Below are positions 26,744 through 35,606 of a stretch of DNA of 64,000 nucleotides, piece by piece (the first letter of the stretch is position 1; each line of letters begins with the position of its first letter). Position numbers and translations under genes: made by a program. Origin of the DNA: Kushneria indalinina DSM 14324 (GTDB lineage Bacteria > Pseudomonadota > Gammaproteobacteria > Pseudomonadales > Halomonadaceae); NCBI RefSeq assembly GCF_003385845.1, contig NZ_QRDJ01000008.1, positions 62,001-126,000 on the forward strand, read 5' to 3'. The notes below the pieces were generated by a model. The model made no database searches, was not told the DNA's origin, and saw only the letters and a program-made list of their open reading frames with translations.

Positions 26744-27439
26744 ATGAGTACCCCTGTCTCGAGTGACCATGGTGCCTCGGAAAACGATATTGCCGGGATA
26801 GCAATCGATGAGGCAGTGGTCGCGGCGGCCCGGGCGCTGATTCGTGATCGGCCCCGGGCACTGCTGGGGCTGGTAGGCGCGCCGGGGGCCGGCAAGTCCA
26901 GTGTCAGCGAGGCGCTGTTGAGCCATCTCGGTGAGCAGATGCAGGTGGTGCCGATGGATGGCTATCACCTCTCCAATCGTGAACTGGCCCGTCTTGGGCG
27001 TGCCGAGCGCAAGGGTGCTCCGGATACCTTTGATGGCGCCGGTTATGTATCGCTGCTGGAGCGATTGCGCACGCCCAAAGCGGATGAAATCGTCTACGCG
27101 CCAGGCTTTTATCGTGAGATCGAGGAGCCCATTGCCGCCAGTATTGCCGTGCCACCGGACACGCCGCTGGTGGTGACCGAGGGCAACTATCTCCTGATGG
27201 AAGAGGCGCCCTGGGATCGCGTCAGGGCGATGCTCGATGAAATCTGGTATGTCGAGGTCGACACCGAACTGCGCGAGCAGTGGCTGGTGGAGCGGCATAT
27301 GCGCTTTGGACGCAGTGAGCTTGATGCCCGGGCGTGGGTGGCCAGCACCGATCGTCCCAATGCCGAGCGTATTGAAGCCACCCGCGCGCGCGCTGACCGT
27401 CTCATCGGCTGGGATGGCGGTTGCATCCGGTTTTTATAA
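26744..27439 (+). CDS. FrcK-like P-loop kinase
   Basis: The 231-residue protein has Walker A GAPGAGKSS (about residues 45-53), the segment VVPMDGYHLSN with the catalytic Asp, and the downstream VVTEGNYLLM and RHMRFGRS elements. This is the uridine kinase/pantothenate kinase-like family that includes FrcK, found with fructose and sugar ABC transporters in rhizobia. It may phosphorylate the imported sugar. The substrate is unproven; a nucleoside kinase activity is the main alternative. It is last in the epimerase operon. Confidence 0.75.
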   Translation: MSTPVSSDHGASENDIAGIAIDEAVVAAARALIRDRPRALLGLVGAPGAGKSSVSEALLSHLGEQMQVVPMDGYHLSNRELARLGRAERKGAPDTFDGAGYVSLLERLRTPKADEIVYAPGFYREIEEPIAASIAVPPDTPLVVTEGNYLLMEEAPWDRVRAMLDEIWYVEVDTELREQWLVERHMRFGRSELDARAWVASTDRPNAERIEATRARADRLIGWDGGCIRFL

Positions 27440-27614
27440 GCTTGCGATGGTTTTTAACACGATGTCACCATTTTCAGGCGTTTTCGCCGCTCATCCGGGG
27501 CGGCATCAGCGTGGCTTCAGGCTATAATCATGACCAGCAGGCTCCGGCGTTGATCGTCGGGGCATTTTTTTGAGTATCAAGCTGACACGATTCAGTTAGT
27601 TTCAGGAGTTGTTC

Positions 27615-29012
27615 ATGAACCATCACGCAGGGAGTGCGCACAAGGGGCCGCAGGGCAAGACCCTGGTAGCGCTGGTATCCATCATTGCCGCCCTGGGCGG
27701 TCTGTTGTTTGGCTATGACACCGGCATTATCGGTGTTGCCCTGCTGGGGCTGGCCCGCGATTTTGCCCTCGATGACACGCTTAAGCAGATCGTGACCGGC
27801 GCGATCATCCTCGGCGCGCTGGTGGGGTGCCTGGGCACCGGGCCCATCTCGGATCGTATCGGTCGGCGCTGGTCGATCGCGCTGGTTGGGCTGGTGTTCA
27901 CCCTGGGATCGATCCTGTCGGCGGCCGCGCCCAGCGTGGGTGTGCTGATTCTGGCGCGCTTCATCCTGGGGCTTTCCGCCGGCAGCGCCACGCAGATCAT
28001 TCCGGTCTACATTGCCGAGGTTACGCCCCCGGCGCATCGCGGCAAGCTGGTGGTGATGTTTCAGTTCATGGTGGTCTTTGGCATCCTGGTGGCCTATCTC
28101 ACCGGGTATGGCCTCGGGCACCAGTGGCGCTGGATGTTCGGACTCGGCATTATTCCCTCGGTGGTGCTGATGATCGGCATGCTATTGCTGCCGGAGAGCC
28201 CGCGCTGGCTTTTGGGCAAGAATCGCGAGGAGGAGGCGCTGGGCATTCTGGAGCGCGTACGGGGCGACCGGCAGGGCGCGCAGCAGGAGCTTGACGAGAT
28301 CAAGGAGATCGCCGCGCAGCCGGAGGGCAGCTGGCGAGACCTGTTCAGCTCCTGGGTACGCCCGGCCCTGATTGCAGGTTTTGGCATCGCGATGTTTTCC
28401 CAGATCACCGGCAACAATGCCCTGATCTACTATGCCCCCACCATCCTGAGTGACGCAGGCTTTGGCGACAGCGCCTCGGTGCTGGCGGCCGTGGGCGGGG
28501 CGGTGCTGATCAATCTGGCCACCGTGCTGGGTATCTTTCTGGTTGACCGCATCGGTCGCAAGCGCTTTCTGCTGTGGATGGTGCCGGGTTCGGCCGTCGC
28601 GCTGATCGTCATGGGCGCGCTTTTTATCGGCGGCTCACCGGAAAGCACCGCGGCGCAGTGGACCCTGGTAGCGTGTCTGGCCATCTACATGGCGCTCAAC
28701 TCAAGTTTTGGCGTCTGCCTGTGGCTGATCAACGCCGAGGTCTATCCGCTGTTTGTCCGCGGCAAAGGGGCAAGTGTCGGGGCCTTCAGCCACTGGATAT
28801 TTAATCTGCTGATGACGCTGACCACGCTGTCGCTGATCGGGGCGCTGGGCACGTCGGGCACCTTCTGGCTCTACGCGCTGATTACCATTGCGGCTTTGGT
28901 GTTCATCGTGCGCTACGTGCCGGAAACGAAAGGGCGCTCGCTTGAAGAGATCGAGGCGGATCTACGCAGTGGCACCTTCTTCCCGGCCAAACGCAAGAAG
29001 GCTGCGAAGTGA
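27615..29012 (+). CDS. Sugar:H+ symporter, MFS sugar porter family
   Basis: The 465-residue protein has 12 helices and the classical sugar porter marks: GGLLFGYDTGIIG near the N-terminus, DRIGRRWSI between helices 2 and 3, PESPRWLLGKNR after helix 6, a repeat of DRIGRKRFL, and PETKGRSLEEIE near the C-terminus. It resembles XylE, GalP and AraE. The ATG at 27615 is chosen because CAGGAG precedes it by 6 bases. It may provide another route for the sugar used by the epimerase module, although 175 bases separate it from frcK and it could be a separate unit. Confidence 0.9.
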   Translation: MNHHAGSAHKGPQGKTLVALVSIIAALGGLLFGYDTGIIGVALLGLARDFALDDTLKQIVTGAIILGALVGCLGTGPISDRIGRRWSIALVGLVFTLGSILSAAAPSVGVLILARFILGLSAGSATQIIPVYIAEVTPPAHRGKLVVMFQFMVVFGILVAYLTGYGLGHQWRWMFGLGIIPSVVLMIGMLLLPESPRWLLGKNREEEALGILERVRGDRQGAQQELDEIKEIAAQPEGSWRDLFSSWVRPALIAGFGIAMFSQITGNNALIYYAPTILSDAGFGDSASVLAAVGGAVLINLATVLGIFLVDRIGRKRFLLWMVPGSAVALIVMGALFIGGSPESTAAQWTLVACLAIYMALNSSFGVCLWLINAEVYPLFVRGKGASVGAFSHWIFNLLMTLTTLSLIGALGTSGTFWLYALITIAALVFIVRYVPETKGRSLEEIEADLRSGTFFPAKRKKAAK

Positions 29013-29157
29013 AGGGCAGTGCGTACCTGACCAAAGAGCGATATTGAGCCGCCTTTCGAGGTGACGGTTTTTGTATTGAGGTCCAGATCATGTCTACGCG
29101 CGCCAGGTCGTGCGATTAAGGTATGCTCGCTCGGAGGTTAGTGGCCGGCAGGGGATC

Positions 29158-30063
29158 ATGTTCGACTTCAAGGAAATCGAAGCTTTTGTCTGGATCGTGC
29201 AGCTGGGATCCTTTCGTCTGGCGGCGCGTCATCTTCATCTGACCCAGCCTTCGGTATCGGATCGGATCGCCCGGCTGGAGTCACTGATGGGTGAACCCCT
29301 GCTTGATCGGACGCAGCGTCCCATCAAGCCGACGCTTAGAGGGCGTCAGTTTTATCAGCATGCCCTCATTCTGATGGAGGCGCGCCAGGAGGCCATGGCG
29401 ATGCTGGAGCTGGCGACCCCCTTTCAGGGGGCGCTGCGTCTGGGGGTTGTCGAGTCCATTGCGCATAGTTGGCTGCCCCGATTTCTTGCCGAGCTGGCGC
29501 AGCGTTTTCCCGAGATGACGCTGGAACTTGAAGTCGATACCTCACCTGGTCTGGCCGCCAAACTACATAATCGCGATGTGGATATGGCCTTTCTCATGGG
29601 GCCGGTGAACACGCCAGAAGTCCTCAACCGTTTTCTCTGTCACTATAAAATGGGATTGATTGCAAGCCCGGAGCTGGCTATCGATCCTGATGATTTCTCG
29701 CTCCAGAAGATTCCCGATCTGGCGCTGATCACCTTTGCCAGAGACAGCCGCCCTCACCGCGAGCTGGGCAATCTGCTTCATCAGCAGCGTCTGGAACGCT
29801 GCAAGCTTCACTGCTCAAGCTCTGTATGGACCATTGTGCGCATGACACTTGATGGCATCGGTATCGGCGCCATCCCGCCGCGTCTGGTGCACGATGAGCT
29901 TGTCCAGTCGAGGCTGATTGAGCTGCCGGCTGATCTTCCCGAACTCGAATTTACGGCCTCATGGCCGCGCCATCTTGATAAGTCACTGGCCGATGGCATT
30001 GTTGAACTGGCCATCGAAATTGCACGTGAAGATCAGGCGCGTTATCCCCAGTATTCCCTCTAA
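29158..30063 (+). CDS. LysR family transcriptional regulator
   Basis: The 301-residue protein has an N-terminal winged HTH (MFDFKEIEAFVWIVQLGSFRLAARHL, then PSVSDRIARLESLMG) and a LysR substrate-binding domain. The start at 29158 aligns with the family's normal N-terminus and follows GGCAGGGG; a longer ATG at 29110 is less likely. It is encoded just upstream of, and on the same strand as, the dctPQM-DUF2848-amidase cluster and is the likely regulator of that cluster. The effector is presumably an organic acid or the amide degraded there (inference). Confidence 0.9.
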   Translation: MFDFKEIEAFVWIVQLGSFRLAARHLHLTQPSVSDRIARLESLMGEPLLDRTQRPIKPTLRGRQFYQHALILMEARQEAMAMLELATPFQGALRLGVVESIAHSWLPRFLAELAQRFPEMTLELEVDTSPGLAAKLHNRDVDMAFLMGPVNTPEVLNRFLCHYKMGLIASPELAIDPDDFSLQKIPDLALITFARDSRPHRELGNLLHQQRLERCKLHCSSSVWTIVRMTLDGIGIGAIPPRLVHDELVQSRLIELPADLPELEFTASWPRHLDKSLADGIVELAIEIAREDQARYPQYSL

Positions 30064-30405
30064 ATACAGACATCGATATCGATCACTTCCCCCTTCCTGT
30101 GACGGGCATTGAGGTGGATACGCAGCGTCTGCCGGGCAGTGAAAGGTTTTTTCGATTTTAACGAATCAGAAAAATCGATTTGCCTTATCAAAGCTTCCTT
30201 CTTATTGTCGAGAAAACAATCACAATACGGGCCATCAAGTGCCTGATATGCGCTACATCGATAATAAGTGGACAGGGGAACATATCGATTAACGATAGTC
30301 CTGGCCATGATTTGCAGTACGGCCGGCTCTGCTCCTATCGAGCTGTCCTTATTGCAATGGCTCGGCACAACATCAACAACAAATGCCAAAAGCGAGGCCT
30401 ACCCC
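30064..30405. other. Control region upstream of TRAP dctP gene
   Basis: This 342-base gap has no convincing gene. It is AT-rich relative to the flanks and holds a perfect palindrome ATCGATATCGAT at 30072-30083, directly after the LysR stop, and a LysR-type inverted repeat at 30283-30297. No clear terminator follows the LysR gene, so readthrough into dctP is possible. Confidence 0.5.
30283..30297. promoter_or_regulatory. Candidate LysR binding site
   Basis: TATCG-ATTAA-CGATA is a perfect 5-bp inverted repeat with a 5-base spacer, the size and shape of LysR-type sites, about 110 bases upstream of the dctP start. Similar ATCGAT elements recur nearby, so the match may partly be chance. Confidence 0.35.
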
Positions 30406-31485
30406 ATGAATTGCCAAACCATCAATGGCACTGCGCGTTATCGTGCCCTGATTCCCCTTGCCGCTACCGTGCTTGGTATCGGTACTGTCTCATCGGCCTC
30501 CGCCGAAACGTCGCTCAACGTTGTCGGCAGCTGGGGCAGCCTGGAGATGCATCAAAAGTTCGAGCAGCCCTTCTGGAGCAGGACGCTGCCCGAAGCCAGC
30601 GACGGCGAGATCATGACGCAGGTCACCAGTTTCGATCAGATGGGTATCGCCAACAGCGATGTCTTCCGCTATCTCGGTGATGGCCTGTTCGACGTGGGCA
30701 TAACGGTGGGTGACTACACCGTCAGCGACGCACCGGAGCTCGAAGGGCTCGATCTGCCAATGATGACTACCGAAAGCGATCAGGCCCGCGAGGTGGCAGA
30801 AGCCTTTCGCCCCATCGCCGAAAGGGCGCTGAACCAGCGTTTCAACAGCCACGTGCTCGCTATCGTCCCTTACCCCGCCCAGGTGCTGTTCTGCAACACG
30901 CCGATCTCGGGGCTTTCGGACCTCGAGGGCAAGAAGGTGCGCGGTAGCGGTCGTTCGACAGGAGAGTTTCTCGAAGCCCTCGGCGCGCAGAGTCTCAACA
31001 TCGCCTTCAACGAAGTACCCGGGTCGCTCGAACGCGGTGTGATCGACTGTGCCGTGACCGGTTCGATGTCCGGCTACAGCGCCGGCTGGTACGACGTTTC
31101 GAGCCACATGCTGCCGCTGCCGATCGGCGGTTGGGACTATGTCATCACCGCCATCAATCAGGACAAGTGGGAGAGCATCGACGTCGCCGAGCAGCAGCTG
31201 ATCCAGGATCAGGTCGATGACGCCTTTACTGCCCCGGTCTGGGCCAACGCCGAAAACGAAACCCAGCGCGGCATCGCCTGCCTCACGGGTAAGGGCGACT
31301 GTCCGGCGGGCGACCCCGCCGGCATGACGCTGATCGAGCCGACCCGGGCCGATACCGAGCGCGCCCGCCAGGCGCTTCAGGACGTCGTGCTGCCGGCATG
31401 GGCCGGGCGTGTCGATGCCGATACGCTCGAGCAGTGGAACGCAGGCGTCGGCCAGGTCGTCGATCTGCAGGCCGAAGCCCCCTGA
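30406..31485 (+). CDS. dctP: TRAP transporter substrate-binding protein (DctP type)
   Basis: The 359-residue periplasmic protein has a signal peptide ending near SASAE (residues about 1-32). The mature part shows the DctP fold: the segment KVRGSGRSTGEFLEALGAQ (the usual KIR...S ligand arginine region) and the TGSMSGYSAGWYD stretch. It captures an organic acid or amide-type anion. The start at 30406 produces the proper signal peptide; an earlier in-frame ATG at 30268 does not. It leads the operon dctP-Q-M-DUF2848-amidase. A stem-loop lies after its stop. Confidence 0.88.
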   Translation: MNCQTINGTARYRALIPLAATVLGIGTVSSASAETSLNVVGSWGSLEMHQKFEQPFWSRTLPEASDGEIMTQVTSFDQMGIANSDVFRYLGDGLFDVGITVGDYTVSDAPELEGLDLPMMTTESDQAREVAEAFRPIAERALNQRFNSHVLAIVPYPAQVLFCNTPISGLSDLEGKKVRGSGRSTGEFLEALGAQSLNIAFNEVPGSLERGVIDCAVTGSMSGYSAGWYDVSSHMLPLPIGGWDYVITAINQDKWESIDVAEQQLIQDQVDDAFTAPVWANAENETQRGIACLTGKGDCPAGDPAGMTLIEPTRADTERARQALQDVVLPAWAGRVDADTLEQWNAGVGQVVDLQAEAP

Positions 31486-31495
31486 CCCCGCGCTT

Positions 31496-31523
31496 CGACG
31501 CGCCGCCTGAAAGCGGCGCGTCG
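31496..31523 (+). other. Intercistronic stem-loop between dctP and dctQ
   Basis: CGACGCGCCGC (31496-31506) and GCGGCGCGTCG (31513-31523) form an 11-bp stem with a 6-base loop, immediately after the binding-protein stop. There is no T run. It likely stabilises dctP mRNA relative to the permease genes. Confidence 0.65.
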
Positions 31524-31554
31524 GGATCGCCACTTCCACAGGCAGAAACTTCCC

Positions 31555-32148
31555 ATGTCTACCTTCATCAAGGGACTCGACGGGCTGGTGTGCTTCACCC
31601 GTGGCGTCTCCCGACTGGCGGCGCGCGTTATCGGTCTGGCGCTCCTGGCCGTGGTTGTCTTCATCGGCGTCGAGATCCTGCTGCGCAAGTTGACCGGGCA
31701 CTCGCTCTCCGGCGTCCACGAGTACGCCGGCTATGTGCTGGCGGTACTCTCGGCGTGGGGCATTTCCCACACCCTGCTCGAACGGGCGCATATTCGTATC
31801 GATGTGGTTCACGGGCGGCTCCCGCCGCTGTCGCGTCACACACTGAACGTCCTTTCGCTGCTGGCGCTCAATCTGGTCGCCTGGATGATCGCGATCAACG
31901 TCTACCCGGTGCTGGGTAAATCGCTCAACAACGGCTCCACCGCCAATACCCCGCTGGCTACGCCGCTGTGGATTCCCCAACTGTTGTGGGCGGCGGGCTA
32001 CTGCTGGTTCGCCTTCACCACCAGCGTCATGGGTCTGCGAGTGCTCGCCGCGCTCTTTCAGCGAGACGTGGCCACGCTGGATGCGCTGGCCGGCATGGAC
32101 AACGGTGAACTCACCGAGGCGCTACCTGCCAGGGAGGCCCAGCGATGA
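31555..32148 (+). CDS. dctQ: TRAP transporter small permease (DctQ type)
   Basis: The 197-residue protein has four hydrophobic helices and the DctQ family segment ILLRKLTGHSLSGVHEYAGYV. It pairs with the large permease encoded next and helps dock the binding protein. Its 3' end overlaps dctM by four bases (ATGA). It belongs to the DctPQM set, distinct from the two fused TAXI permeases elsewhere in the window. Confidence 0.85.
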   Translation: MSTFIKGLDGLVCFTRGVSRLAARVIGLALLAVVVFIGVEILLRKLTGHSLSGVHEYAGYVLAVLSAWGISHTLLERAHIRIDVVHGRLPPLSRHTLNVLSLLALNLVAWMIAINVYPVLGKSLNNGSTANTPLATPLWIPQLLWAAGYCWFAFTTSVMGLRVLAALFQRDVATLDALAGMDNGELTEALPAREAQR

Positions 32149-33425
32149 TCGGATTTCTCTCGGCCGGCATCCTCACGCTGCTGCTTGCCGGCATTCCGGT
32201 GGCGGTGACGCTGTTTCTACTCGCCTTCGGCATCGATCAATTCTTTTCGTTCTTCCCGCTGACAAAAGCGCTGGGCCAGAACCTGTGGTCGGCGGCAGAC
32301 TCGTTCCTGCTCATCGCCATCCCGCTGTTCGTTCTGATGGGCGAGATCATCGTGCGCGCCGGCATCGCCGAGAAGGCGTATCGCGCCATGGATCATTGGC
32401 TCTCCTGGCTGCCGGGCGGGCTGATCCACGCCAACATCACCACCGCGGCGTTGTTCTCGGCGACTTCGGGCTCGTCGGTCGCCACGGCCGCGACGATCTC
32501 CACAGTGGCGCTACCCCAGGGTGACAAGCTCAACTATGATCCGCGGCTCTTCTGCGGCAGCATCGCCGCCGGCGGCACGCTGGGTATTCTGATCCCGCCA
32601 TCGATCAACCTGATCGTCTACGGCTTTTTGACCGAAACCTCGATCCCCCGGCTTTTCATGGCGGGGCTGATTCCGGGCCTCGGGCTGTCGCTGCTGTTCA
32701 TGGCCATGGCTCTGGTGATGTGTCTGTGGAAGCCGAGTCTTGGCGGGCCGCGTAACGTCGCCAGCTGGAACGCGCGCCTGCGCAGTCTGGCGTTTCTGGT
32801 GCCGCTGCTGATCCTGTTTACGGTGATCGTCGGCTCGATCTATCTCGGCTGGGCCACGCCCACCGAGGCTGCCGCCATCGGCGTCATTGTCTCGCTGGGG
32901 CTGGCGGCGGCCAACCGGCGGCTGGAGGGCCGGATGCTGATGGCCGCTCTCGACGGTACGGTCAAGACGACCTCGATGCTGCTGTTCATCATCCTGGCGG
33001 CGTCGTTTCTCAACTTCGCGCTGACCTCGTCGGGGCTGGTCCAGCAGCTGAATACACTGCTCAATACCTGGGATCTTTCCCCCTACGCGCTGCTGCTGGC
33101 GGTGATCGCGCTGTTCATCGTGCTGGGCTTTTTCATCGAGACGTTGTCGCTGATGGTCATCACCATCCCCATTGTCACGCCGCTGATCGTCGCCGCCGGC
33201 TTCGACAAGGTGTGGTTCGGCGTCGTCATGATCCTGTTCGTCGAGATGGCGCTGATTACACCGCCGGTGGGGCTCAACCTTTACATCGTTCAGGCCGCTC
33301 GCCGCGGCAAGCCGTTCTCCGACGTGGTCGTCGGTACGCTGCCGTTCATCGGCGCGATGCTGCTGATGGCTGCTCTGCTGGTGTTCTTCCCTGGCATCGC
33401 GCTGTGGCTGCCCAACTCGCTGTGA
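32145..33425 (+). CDS. dctM: TRAP transporter large permease (DctM type)
   Basis: The 426-residue protein has about 12 helices and the DctM motifs FFSATSGSSVATAATIS-like (here LFSATSGSSVATAA) and GGTLGILIPPSINLIVYG, both near the sodium-coupled transport core. It is a sodium-driven importer of organic anions. The ATG at 32145 lies within the dctQ stop. It is followed at 47 bases by the DUF2848 gene. Confidence 0.92.
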   Translation: MIGFLSAGILTLLLAGIPVAVTLFLLAFGIDQFFSFFPLTKALGQNLWSAADSFLLIAIPLFVLMGEIIVRAGIAEKAYRAMDHWLSWLPGGLIHANITTAALFSATSGSSVATAATISTVALPQGDKLNYDPRLFCGSIAAGGTLGILIPPSINLIVYGFLTETSIPRLFMAGLIPGLGLSLLFMAMALVMCLWKPSLGGPRNVASWNARLRSLAFLVPLLILFTVIVGSIYLGWATPTEAAAIGVIVSLGLAAANRRLEGRMLMAALDGTVKTTSMLLFIILAASFLNFALTSSGLVQQLNTLLNTWDLSPYALLLAVIALFIVLGFFIETLSLMVITIPIVTPLIVAAGFDKVWFGVVMILFVEMALITPPVGLNLYIVQAARRGKPFSDVVVGTLPFIGAMLLMAALLVFFPGIALWLPNSL

Positions 33426-33472
33426 CCCGATCCTTTCATCGACGCTTTTCACTGTTTACGGAAACACGACTC

Positions 33473-34156
33473 ATGCTGACTTTCACTACACCCCAGGGTT
33501 CTCTGACGCTCACGCCCCAGCGCCTGGCGATCGCCGGCTGGGCCGGCCGCGACCAGGCCGGCGTCCAGCACCACATTGCCGAACTCGCCGAGCTCGGCGT
33601 CAAACCGCCGTCGAGCGTGCCGCTGTTCTACCGCGCCAGCGCGCAACTGCTGACCCAGGCCGAAGACGTCGAGATGCTCGGCGGCGAGGGCTCTGGCGAG
33701 GCCGAGGTGTGCCTGGTCAGCGACAGCGACGGCCGACTCTGGGTGACGCTCGCCTCCGATCACACCGACCGCAAGCTGGAAGCCGTGGGCGTGGCAGAGT
33801 CCAAGCAGCTCTGCGCCAAGCCGGTCGCCACGAAGGCGTGGGCGCTCGATGAGATTTGCGAGCACTGGGACCGGCTGGAGCTTTCGAGCGAGATCGAGGA
33901 AGACGGTCAGCCGGTGACCTATCAGCAGGGCACCCTGGCCGAGTTGCTGGACGTGGAGACGCTGCTGGCCAGGCTGCCCGCCGCGCTCAAGCAGGGTGAA
34001 TCGCTCGCGCCCGGCACGCTGCTGCTGTGCGGAACGGTGCCGGCGATCGGCGGCATCCGCCCCAGCCCGCGCTTTTCGATGTCGCTGGTGGATCCCGTGC
34101 TCGACCGCCGCCTTGATCACACCTACCGCATTGTCGAACTCGAGGTCGCACAGTGA
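33473..34156 (+). CDS. DUF2848 domain protein
   Basis: The 227-residue protein matches DUF2848, with the segments ASDHTDRKLEA (catalytic-looking His/Asp) and the C-terminal PGTLLLCGTVPAIGGIRPS. DUF2848 proteins are distantly like fumarylacetoacetase/YcgM-type hydrolases and are commonly encoded beside amidases and TRAP genes. The precise reaction is not known. The ATG at 33473 is selected by family length; no long upstream extension is needed. It is followed by an amidase whose GTG start overlaps its stop, so the two are coupled. Confidence 0.7.
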   Translation: MLTFTTPQGSLTLTPQRLAIAGWAGRDQAGVQHHIAELAELGVKPPSSVPLFYRASAQLLTQAEDVEMLGGEGSGEAEVCLVSDSDGRLWVTLASDHTDRKLEAVGVAESKQLCAKPVATKAWALDEICEHWDRLELSSEIEEDGQPVTYQQGTLAELLDVETLLARLPAALKQGESLAPGTLLLCGTVPAIGGIRPSPRFSMSLVDPVLDRRLDHTYRIVELEVAQ

Positions 34157-35517
34157 GCGGGGCCGATAACGCCACGGCGTTCTGGCAGCGCGTGCCGAGT
34201 CAGCGACGGCTGGTGGATTGGCAGGCGGCGCTCGCCGCGGGCGAATTCACCCCGGTGGAGGCGCTCGAGGCGCTGATCGAGCGTGCCGGATCGATTCCCG
34301 ACGTCACCGCCACGGCGTTTGTCGACTTCGATGCCGACACGCTGCGCGAGGGGCTGAAAGAGATCGGTCGCGACGAGGCGCTGGCCGGTCTGCCGGTCAG
34401 CATCAAGGATCTTTTCGACGTCCGCGGTGAGGTCACCGGTGCCGGCTCGAAAGTGCTTGCTGACGCTACCGCGGCCACTCGGGACGCCCCCGCCGTGGTG
34501 CGCCTGCGCCGAGCCGGGGCCTTGCTCACCGGGCGTACCACCATGAGCGAGTTCGCGTTCTCGGGACTCGGCCTCAATTCGTACTGTGGCACGCCGCCCA
34601 ACCCCTTCGATGCCGAGCGCATCACCGGTGGCTCGACTTCCGGAGGCGCCGCGTCCATCGCCTTCGGTCTGGCCGCGGCAACGCTGGGCAGTGATACCGG
34701 CGGCAGCCTGCGCATCCCGGCGGCATTCTGCGGCCTGACCGGCTTCAAGCCTAGCCAGACAAGCGTTCCCGGCGAGGGCGCCTATCCGCTGGCCCCGAGC
34801 CTCGACTGCGTCGGTCCCATCGCGCCGAGCGTCGACTGCTGCGCGCGGCTCTGGTCGGTGCTTGCAGCAACTCCCATGCCCACCCTCGACCCTACGCCAC
34901 GGCCGCTGCGGCTGGCGGTACCCGTCGGCGGTCTGCTCGAGGAGCTGGACGATACCGTGCGCGACGGCTTCGAGGCGGCCATCGCCCGGTTGGAAGCAGC
35001 GGGCTGCCACGTCGAACGCCTGACGTTCGAGGCGGTCGACGGGGCGCTTTCGATCAACCAGCAGGGCGGGCTCGTCGTGCCGGAAGCCGCCGCGCTGCAT
35101 CGTGAGCAGCTCGAACGCGCGCAGGCCGACTACGATCCGCTGATCGCCGAACGCCTGACGGGCGGCCGTGACGTCAGCGCGACGGACTATCTCCAGCGCC
35201 TCTGGCCCCGTGCCGGCTGGCAGCAGCGTTTCGGCGAGGAGATGAGCGGCTTCGACGCGGTGCTGCTGCCCACGGTGGCGACGCTGCCACCGAAGCGCAT
35301 TGAGCTGGAAAACGACGCCGCGGCGTTTCAGCGCGCCAACCGGCTGGCGCTGCGTAATACCAGTGTCTTTAACTATCTCGATGCCGCCTCGATTTCGCTG
35401 CCGTTTTTCACACCAAAAGAGGCACTGCCCATTGGCCTGATGCTGTCGCGGCCTCAAGGGCAGGATTGCCGCCTGTTGCAGCACGCAAGCGTTGTGGAAG
35501 CGATGCTGGCATCCTGA
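34153..35517 (+). CDS. Amidase (amidase signature family)
   Basis: The 454-residue enzyme carries the amidase signature Ser-cisSer-Lys triad: Lys85 in PVSIKDLFDV, the serines of GGSTSGGAAS (Ser161/Ser163) and Ser185 in GSDTGGSLRIP. It begins at a GTG that overlaps the DUF2848 stop by three bases. It hydrolyses an amide to an acid and ammonia, or acts as a related hydrolase. The substrate is unknown, but import by the adjacent TRAP genes and control by the LysR gene suggest a small amide or carbamoyl compound (inference). It is closed by a terminator. Confidence 0.85.
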   Translation: MSGADNATAFWQRVPSQRRLVDWQAALAAGEFTPVEALEALIERAGSIPDVTATAFVDFDADTLREGLKEIGRDEALAGLPVSIKDLFDVRGEVTGAGSKVLADATAATRDAPAVVRLRRAGALLTGRTTMSEFAFSGLGLNSYCGTPPNPFDAERITGGSTSGGAASIAFGLAAATLGSDTGGSLRIPAAFCGLTGFKPSQTSVPGEGAYPLAPSLDCVGPIAPSVDCCARLWSVLAATPMPTLDPTPRPLRLAVPVGGLLEELDDTVRDGFEAAIARLEAAGCHVERLTFEAVDGALSINQQGGLVVPEAAALHREQLERAQADYDPLIAERLTGGRDVSATDYLQRLWPRAGWQQRFGEEMSGFDAVLLPTVATLPPKRIELENDAAAFQRANRLALRNTSVFNYLDAASISLPFFTPKEALPIGLMLSRPQGQDCRLLQHASVVEAMLAS

Positions 35518-35557
35518 AAGTAGTGCTTGAGAGGTCGCCTCTGTCGGCGATCGACAT

Positions 35558-35588
35558 AAAAAAAGGGCGCCTTCGGGCGCCCTTTTTG
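35558..35588. terminator. Bidirectional terminator after amidase gene
   Basis: GGGCGCC and GGCGCCC pair across a TTCG loop, with a run of seven A before the stem and five T after it. It lies between the amidase and the convergent maeA gene, and can end transcripts from both sides. Confidence 0.9.
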
Positions 35589-35606
35589 CGGTCGGCATGC
35601 ATCGGC

